NCBI RefSeq assembly: GCF_036323735.1 | Contig: NC_086029.1 | Location: 55,225,357 to 55,289,356, forward strand | Origin: Rattus norvegicus | Taxonomy: Eukaryota; Chordata; Mammalia; Rodentia; Muridae | DNA: 64,000 bases | Direction: 5' to 3' | Program-made: the position numbers and the translations under genes | Shown here: positions 57,172-64,000 of the stretch, piece by piece | Position numbering within the stretch: the first letter of the stretch is position 1 | Layout: the number at the start of each line of letters is the position of its first letter | Notes under the pieces: generated by a model | Seen by the model: the letters and a program-made list of their open reading frames with translations, nothing else | Told to the model about the DNA's origin: nothing | Databases searched by the model: none

Positions 57172-57182
57172 AAAAAAAAAAT

Positions 57183-57960
57183 ATATATATCATCCTAAAT
57201 GAGGTAACCCAATCACAATAGAATACACATGGTATGCACTTACTGATAAGTGAATATTAGCCCAAAAGCTCTGAATACCCAAGGTACAATTTACAGACCA
57301 CATGAAGTTCAAGAAGGAAGACCAAAGTGTGGATGCTTCAGACCAAAGGACTGAAGCATAGAAGCTCAGAAGGGGGAACAAAATACTCACAGGAGGAAAT
57401 ACAGAGACAAAATGTATCATATACAGTCACCAAACCTAGACACTATTGCAGATGCCAAGAAGTACATGCTGGCAGGAGCCTGATATAGCTGTCACCTGAG
57501 AGACTCTGCCAGAGCCTGACAAATATAGAGGCAGATGCTAGACCAACCATCCAACTGAAAATGGTGTCCCTGATGGAGGAGTTAGAGAAAGGACTGAAGG
57601 AGCTGAAGGTGTTTGCAACCCCATAGGAAGAAGAATATCGACCAACCATACATCCCAAAGTTCCCAGGGACTAAACTACCAACAAAACAGTACAAATGGA
57701 ACTACTGGTGGCTCCAGTTGCATATGTAGCAGAGGATGGCCTTGTTGGACATTAACTGGAGGAGAGGTCCTTGGTCCTGTGAAGGCTCAATGCCCCAGTG
57801 TAGGGGAATGCCAGGAGGGAGGAGGGAGAAAGTAGATGTGTGGGTGTGTGAAGGAGTATACTCATAGAAGAGTGGGGATAAGATAAGATAGGGGGTTGCT
57901 AGAGGGGAAACCTGGAAAGGCAATAACAGTTAAAATGTAAATAAAGAAAATATCAAATAA
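57183..57960 (+). mobile_element. old L1 3' part (probably L1-C), plus orientation
   Basis: ORF2 C-terminal end (ATCATCCTAAATGAGGTAAC), 3'UTR with GGGACTAAACTACCAAC and a G-rich tract (57800-57900), ending AAATGTAAATAAAGAAAATA. Same strand and similar age to 49825-50545. Confidence 0.75.
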
Positions 57961-57961
57961 A

Positions 57962-58545
57962 AGAAAACAACACACCTGAAAAGCAATATTCTGACCTAAA
58001 ATTCCACCTCCTGAAGATGATAGAGAACCTTAAGAAGGACAAAAATAACTCTCTTTAAGAAATACAGAACTCAGGTAAACAGGTTAGATTATCCAGTGCT
58101 TGCTGTGGTAAGAGAATTGAGTTCTGATGGTGTCAAGTAGCATTGGTTTCTGTTGCTTATGTTCTGCTTGCTTCTCACCATCTGGTTATCTCTGGTGTTA
58201 CCTGGACTTGCTGTCTCTGCCTAGAACCTGTTCTTCCTGTGAGCCTGGTTATGATGGACCTTGTTAAGTCAGGCTGTCTCTGGGTGTGGGAGGGGGACTG
58301 CAACACCCCATCTGCCCTAGGCAGAGTTGCATACCAAAAGGAAGATGTGTCTCAGGCAAGGCAAATAGGTCCTATATCTGCTGAGCCCCTTGGGTTTCCC
58401 AGCTAGGCCAGGAATTGGGTCTGGGGAGTTGTTTCACCTGTGAGCCGGTTCCGACAGATCTCCTGGGAGTTGAGCTGTCTCTAGGTATAGGAAGTGATCT
58501 AGATCTGCCCTGGGCAGAATTGAAAGCCAGAAGAAAGAAAGCCTT
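57962..58545. mobile_element. L1 5'-region debris in two opposite orientations
   Basis: 57962-58080 reads as a plus-strand ORF1 N-terminal region (CCTGAAAAGCAATATTCTGA, GAGAACCTTAAGAAGGAC). 58095-58545 reads on the minus strand as ORF1 start plus 5'UTR (complement TTGGTTTCTGTTGCTTATGT, TCACCATCTGGTTATCTCTG). The two halves meet head to head near 58085; inversion or two insertions cannot be separated. Confidence 0.55.
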
Positions 58546-58623
58546 ACATTTTTAACTTATATATTCATCTTTTATATTACCTACCTACTGCAGTTTCCCA
58601 TTCCTTCTGTCCTCCCAAACCCC

Positions 58624-58625
<2 letters not shown>

Positions 58626-58672
<47 letters not shown>
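58626..58672. repeat. (CA)n microsatellite
   Basis: About 23 perfect AC units within the old L1 3'UTR. Confidence 0.97.
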
Positions 58673-58676
<4 letters not shown>

Positions 58677-59862
58677 TACCTCTCCTCTTCCCCAGATCCA
58701 CTCATCCTCTCTTTCTCTTCAGAAAAAAAGTATCAAACAACCATGGTATAACATGTTACCATGATATGACTAGAAACATGAAAAACAGTAGGGTTCCCAA
58801 AGTAGACAAAAGGACCAGAAACAGCCCCACTACCAATGTTAGGAGTCCCACAAAAACAACAATCTATACAACCATAACATATGTGCAGAGGACCTTTCTC
58901 AGATTCATACATGTGCCCTGACTGTCACTTTAGTCTCCATGAGCCCCTATGAGACAGACTTCATTGAATCTGTGGGCCAGGTTCTGGGGTTATCCTTTAC
59001 CTGGCTGTCTTTAATCCTTCCTCCCCTTCTTCCATAGGATTCCCAAAGCTTCTTCAAATATTTGGCTGTGAGTCTCTAGTCTGCCCCTATCAGTTGCTGA
59101 ATGAGGCATTATTGATTGCCATTACGCTAGGCTCTGCTCTATGAGTATAGCAGAATATCATAAGAAATCATTTCATTGACTTTTTTCTCCTGGTTGGTTC
59201 TATCTTAGGTCTTTGGGCTATTCAGCCTTTGGTTCCTGGCCATCAATAACACGTCCAGGGAGTGTTAGGGATGGGCTCCCTCTCCGAGCATGGGTCTCAA
59301 GTTGGACCAGTCATTGGTTGGCCACTTCCATAAGGTCTGCACTAGCTCTACCCTAGCACATCTTGCTGACAAAACAAATGGTCGAAGGTTTTGTGGCTGG
59401 GTTGTTGTCCCAGTCTTTCCACTGGAAGCCTTGCCTACTTACAGAAGATGGCGGGTTCCAGCTCCATATCCCCTTATGAGCAGTCTTCACTACAGTCACC
59501 CTTATAGATTCCGGTAGTTTCCACTATGCCAGCTTTCTATTTTGCTCCCAAAATGGACCCCAATTCAAGGCATCTCTTCCATTTCTCTTCCCCTCCATAT
59601 TCCCTCTAAACACACCTGATCCCTCCTGTTCGCATCCCCACCGTGACCCCACCATATATCCACCCAAAAACCTATTCTAATTATCCTTTTCAGATAGATT
59701 CATGCTTCCCCTCCTTAAGCTTTCTTTATAATTTAGCCTCTCTGGGTCTATAGAATGTAGCATGATTATTTTCTACTTTACAGCTAATATCCATTTCTAA
59801 GTGAGTACATATCATGTTTGTCTTTCTAGGTCTGAGTTACCTCACTCGAGATGGTTTGCGTT

Positions 59863-59921
59863 TTTGTTGTTTTTGTTGTTGTTGTTGTTGTTATTGTTGC
59901 TGTTTGTTGTTTGTTTGTTTG
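59863..59921. repeat. (TTG)n tract
   Basis: GTT repeats with interruptions, inside the ORF2 C-terminal region of L1-E. Confidence 0.9.
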
Positions 59922-60080
59922 GGGAGGGGACAGTTCCATTCATTTGCCAGCAAATCTCATAATGTCATTTTTTTAAAATAGCTGCATAACATTCCATTGT
60001 ATGTAAATTTATCCACTCTTTGGTTGAGGGACATCTAGGTTGTTTATAGTTTCTGGCTATTATAAATAAAGCTACTATGA

Positions 60081-60569
60081 GTCTGATCATCTCATTACAT
60101 GCTGAAAAAGCCACTGACAAAATACAATACCTCTTCATAATGAAAGTCTTAGAGACATTAGGAACAAAAGGGAAACACCTAAATATAATTAAGCCAATTT
60201 ACCGCAAGCCTGTAGCCAATATCACTTAAAACAATCCCACTAAAATCAGGGACAAGGCAAGGTTGTACTATCTTCATATCTATTCAATATAGTACTTGCA
60301 GTTCTAGCTAGTGCAGCAACACAATTAAAGGAGATCAAGTGGTTACAAATTGTACATGAAGTCAAAGTATTGCTATTTGCCGATGACATGATAATATACA
60401 CAAATGATCCCGAAATTCTACCAAGGACCTCATACAGTTGATAAACACCTTCAGCAAAGTGGCTGAATACAAGATTATTAAAAGAAAAAAAACTTTGTAG
60501 CCCTCCTATATGCACATGAAAAACAGGCTGAGAAAGAAATAAGTGAAACAATAGCCATACACAATAGCC

Positions 60570-60628
<59 letters not shown>

Positions 60629-61870
60629 CATAACCTTGAGGCATCTTAAAGCAAGCAAATGAAAGACCTGCACTGCAGTAACTTCAAGTTATTGAGGAAA
60701 GAATTTGGAGAAAATACCAGAAAATATAAAGATCTCCCCTGGTCATGGATGGATAGTAAAAGTGGCCATCTTACCAAAAATCTACAGATTCAACACAATC
60801 CCCATCAAAATTCTAACACAATTCTTTATAGACCTTGCAAAAACAATAACCAACTTCATATAGAAAAACAAAACAAAAACAAAATAACCAAACAAACAAA
60901 CAAAACAGGATAGCTAAACAATCCTGTACAGTAAAATAACTTCCAGAGGTATCACCATCCCTGAGTCTAAGCTCTACTACAGAGCTATAGTGATAAAAAC
61001 TGTATGGTATTTCCATAAAACCAGATTGATCAATGGAATTAAGTTGAAGACCCAGCTGTCAATCCACACACTTATGAACATCTGATTTTTTATAAAGAGC
61101 CAGAAAGACACAATGGAAAAAATCTTCAACATATGGTAGAAGAATGAAAATAGATCCATACATATCACCCTTCAAAAATCCCAAGTCCAAGAGGATCAAA
61201 GACCTTAACATAAAACAAGATACACTAAATCTAATAAAAGAAAAAGTAAGGAGAAGCCTTGAAAGCATTGGAATAAATGACAACTTTACAGAACAATAGT
61301 GCAGACCCTAACATCAACAATTAACAAATGGGACCTCATGAAACTGAAAAGCAAAGGACAGGTCAATTGGACAAAGTGGGAGTTTACAGAATGGGAAAAG
61401 ATTTTTAACAGCTCCACATCTAACAGAGAGCTGATATCCAAAATATATAAGGAACTCAAGAAACCAGGCATCAACAAACCATACAATCCAATTTAAAAAA
61501 TAGGCTACAGATCTACAAAGGGATTTCTCAGCAGAAGAATTTAAGATGGATAAGAACCACTGAAAATAAATGTTCAACATTCTTAACCACCAGGAAAGTG
61601 CAAATGAAAATGACTGAAATTTCATCTTATAACAATCAGAATGGCTAATATGAAAAACACAAGTGACAGCACATGCTAGAGAGGATGTGGGGCGTCCTCT
61701 GCTACTGATGGGAGAGCAAACTTGTACAACCATTATGGAAATCAATGTAGTGGTTTTTCAGAAAATTAGGCATCAGTATACCTCAAGACCCAGCTATACA
61801 ATTCTTGGGCATATAGCCAGAGGACTCTCCATTCTACCACAAGGACACTGGCTCAACCATGTACAAAATT
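60081..61870 (+). mobile_element. old L1 (L1-E), inverted 5' segment (ORF2), plus orientation
   Basis: Reads in plus orientation from the LDAEKAFDKIQ region of the RT, through the FADD region (GCCGATGACATGATAATATA near 60379), to the codons for CSTM (TCAACCATGTACA near 61860), exactly where the 3' segment's sequence would begin on the other strand. Many indels; pseudogene throughout. Confidence 0.8.
60569..60628. repeat. (GATA)n microsatellite within L1-E
   Basis: About 14 perfect TAGA units in the ORF2 remnant. Confidence 0.97.
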
Positions 61871-62190
61871 GTTTTAAGAATTTTCTACAAGAAAAAAATG
61901 ATTTTGACAATACCTTCCAGAGTGTATGAAAAGGAGCCAACTTGGTGCACTGTAAAAATAGTCACAGGCAGAGACAAAGAAAAATAATACACAGGTCAAA
62001 CAGGCTACAAATATCTGAGTACCAGAAAGTTCTAGTTCAAATCAACAGATATTGTAGTCTTATGACAACTAGCTTTTTTTAATAACAAATACAAATACAT
62101 ATTCACAGCATTTCTAGCTCCTTTTGTTACATATGATGGTAAATATCAACTACTTTAAAATAAGCATATATTTTAACCATATAAATCATA
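61871..62190. other. AT-rich spacer, nothing recognised
   Basis: Follows the right edge of L1-E; no repeat or gene identified. Confidence 0.5.
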
Positions 62191-62194
62191 CTTA

Positions 62195-62800
62195 TTTTTA
62201 ATATTTTTATTCTTTGATAATTCTATACAATAAATTTGTTTATATTCACTTTTCCAAATTCTTTCATATCTACCATCTCTACCCTCACTCATCTTCCCAC
62301 TCAACATTAAGATTCATTTTTCTTTCTCTTTGTTGAGTCCAGTTTGTTGTTGCCCAACTTTTTTTGTGAGTGTCGACTAACCTGGAAAGTGGTATATGTC
62401 CACCTCTTCTTACTAGAGAAGGTTGAGTGTCCCTATTTCAACAGCTATCAAACCCAACAGCTCCTAAGGTAGTGATGGGGTTTTGTGCCCAACTCCCATC
62501 TCTGTGCTGGAAATTTTTTTTCAGCCTTGAACTTCTGCAAGTCTTGTGTATGCCAGTAAAAGCACCATAAGATCATATGTGCAATTGACTGTGCTCAACT
62601 CTGTTTGAAAACAATATTTCCTTGACTTCATCCTCCACCTCTGTCTAAAATAATCTTTCTGCTCCTACTTCCAAGAAGCTCTTATTCCTTACAGGGAGAG
62701 GTATATGTATGTTCCATTAGGGCTGAGAACTATGCATACCTTTCTCATTATGTTGACCAATTGAGGGACTCTTCATTAATTGTCTGGTACATATACATTA
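62195..62800 (-). mobile_element. ancient L1 3'UTR fragment, minus orientation
   Basis: Opens with TTTTTATTCTTTGATAATTC, then ATATTCACTTTTCCAAATTC and TGTTGTTGCCCAACT, the same layout as 31490-31860. Strongly decayed. Confidence 0.45.
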
Positions 62801-64000
62801 GGATGATAATAGTAGGTTTAGGTAGCCTTAAGTTATTTATTTCATATATATTTTAACTTTTTCTTTCATACATTTCTGATTTATATGTCTTTTATTTTAC
62901 TTTTCTGTGGTTATAAAAGTAATTTTAAAACAAAAATATTCCTTTTTCCAAAATGAAAACAAGTAAACAAGTGCCTGATATTAGTGGTTTTTTTGCCTTC
63001 ATTTATTGTTTTATGCTACGTCTGATATGCCTTGACCAAGTTAGGGTGACTTCATGAAATACCTGATTCTTGAGCATGAAAGGCCAAGTTCAGCTACTGT
63101 GTTGGAGTTAGTGTGTTGCCCACTCATTCTTGCTCCAGAGTGACTCTCTGACTGTCCTAAACACTGTAGGGTTGGCATAACTAATTTTTGCCATTCTACC
63201 AACCTTTCTAGGCTTGATTTTTATCCAAGTCCATGAGAATTCAGCATTGTGCATAATAAGGCTACTAAGTTAGTCCAGGAACATGTGGATACACCTTCAC
63301 ATGTGAAAGTTAGAACAGAGATAAATAGAGAAGAGGCACTAGGAGGGTCCATTCCAAGTAGATGATGATGTGGTCATAAAAATAAACAATGAGCAATTGT
63401 ACAGAAAGACAGAGGGACTGGAGACAGATACATGAAAAAGAGAAGGAGATACAGAATGAAGAAGAGATCTACAAAAGATCATGATAACAAATGTTGATTA
63501 CTAGATGATATTTCACTGATCCACAAGAGGTTGGTATACTTATTTTCTACATGAAGTTTGTATTAATTTCTAAAAAGTGATTAACTCTAGCTTTGAGTTG
63601 AGGAATAAAAGATACATTGTGATTTTCAAGAGAATTCATGGACAATGATTGAAGAAAAAGTAAAATAAAACAGAAGAAATAAATTATGCTCCTCCCCAAA
63701 AAGCAAAATATCAAATGACAATTATATTTTTATTTCATAAAAATAAACTTCTGTCTTCATCATGAACATTATAAATTTAAATAATTTTATATTTACATGT
63801 ATATATTTGCATTAATATTTTGATGCATTATACAGATATGTATATTGATATCAAAATAAAAACCATTCTATTATAGAACACAAAAACCCTAAATAATACA
63901 ATTATTTAGCTTTTCCTTTTAAACAATTTTTCTGTTGTATTCACTTTAAAGAGTAGAAAATTTAAAGTTTTTAGGACATTTTAGGAAAATTAGAAATTGC
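62801..64000. other. AT-rich spacer, nothing recognised
   Basis: No open frame over 60 codons of interest and no repeat family identified. Confidence 0.5.

Larger units (their letters stand above)
50546..57181 (+). mobile_element. L1 no. 6: near full-length young L1 with 3' transduction
   Basis: Plus orientation. It starts GCAGCAGCTCTCTGCTCCC, the same 5' end as L1 no. 1. 5'UTR to 51263, broken ORF1 (51264-52407), broken ORF2 (52479-56301), 3'UTR, an A tract at 57017-57043 interrupted by G, then about 128 bases of non-L1 sequence ending in a second A tail (57172-57181). No TSD was found; left and right flanks are different parts of an old plus-strand L1, suggesting a target deletion. Confidence 0.9.
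58555..60080 (-). mobile_element. old L1 (L1-E), 3' segment, minus orientation
   Basis: C-rich 3'UTR complement (similar to 13530-13740) with a (CA)n inside, then the ORF2 C-terminal region. It ends at CTATTATAAATAAAGCTACTATGA, the codons for the ALFIIARN segment. This is the uninverted half of a twin-primed insertion. Confidence 0.8.

Noticed and set aside
58143..58406. An 87-codon plus-strand frame considered as a gene
   Set aside because: It is the antisense of a decayed L1 5'UTR/ORF1 start.
59290..59517. A 75-codon frame in L1-E
   Set aside because: Falls within the antisense L1 3'UTR; no protein similarity recognised.
1..64000. A wholly new biological system
   Set aside because: Apart from the OR exon, most of the window is explained by known mammalian retrotransposon classes or featureless AT-rich spacer. 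The unexplained blocks are short and lack coding or structural organisation.

Overview
This is a mammalian, very probably rat (Rattus), nuclear DNA window. Three things point there: a vertebrate olfactory receptor (OR) coding exon; rodent-only SINEs (B1, B2, B3/B4 and a well-preserved ID element, the tRNA-Ala/BC1-type repeat that is abundant in rat); and many L1 LINEs whose ORF1/ORF2 proteins and GC-rich 5'UTR look like the young rat L1 family. There is one apparently functional host gene. Nearly everything else is retrotransposon sequence or AT-rich spacer. I found no CRISPR array, operon or other prokaryotic-type system. All family names come from sequence recall, without a database search.

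Layout. 1-1.3 kb: OR5K-like receptor, intact, + strand. 1.3-3.9 kb: spacer with old SINE/L1 fossils. 3.94-10.96 kb: L1 no. 1 (minus), nearly intact, flanked by an 18-bp target-site duplication (TSD) and carrying a two-step 3' transduction. 11.1-13.8 kb: old L1 ends, B2 and B4 SINEs. 13.8-28.75 kb: a three-level nest, in which an old L1 is interrupted by L1 no. 3, whose 3' tail is interrupted by L1 no. 2 (with its own 3' transduction). 28.8-33 kb: an old L1 3' end, a (GA)n repeat and AT-rich spacer. 33.1-37.1 kb: a decayed LTR-type element bounded by two direct repeats about 3.78 kb apart, with a B1 and a probable antisense LTR inside. 37.5-37.9 kb: B3 and ID SINEs. 38-49.8 kb: two old minus-strand L1s; the second has been broken by at least five later insertions, including L1 no. 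5 (plus), which has its 5'UTR joined directly to ORF2. 49.8-58 kb: an old plus-strand L1 whose middle is missing and is replaced by L1 no. 6 (plus, near full length, third 3' transduction). 58-61.9 kb: L1 5' debris, then an old L1 with a textbook twin-priming inversion. 61.9-64 kb: AT-rich spacer with one L1 3'UTR fossil.

How the parts relate. The OR gene is self-contained. The L1s record many rounds of target-primed reverse transcription: TSDs, poly(A) tails on the element strand, 5' truncation, 3' transduction, twin priming, nesting, and probable gene conversion between neighbours. No L1 copy here has both frames intact. The closest is L1 no. 1, whose ORF1 is open but has lost the usual initiator ATG, and whose ORF2 has two one-base deletions. 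The most informative new content is this fine structure, not a new gene system.
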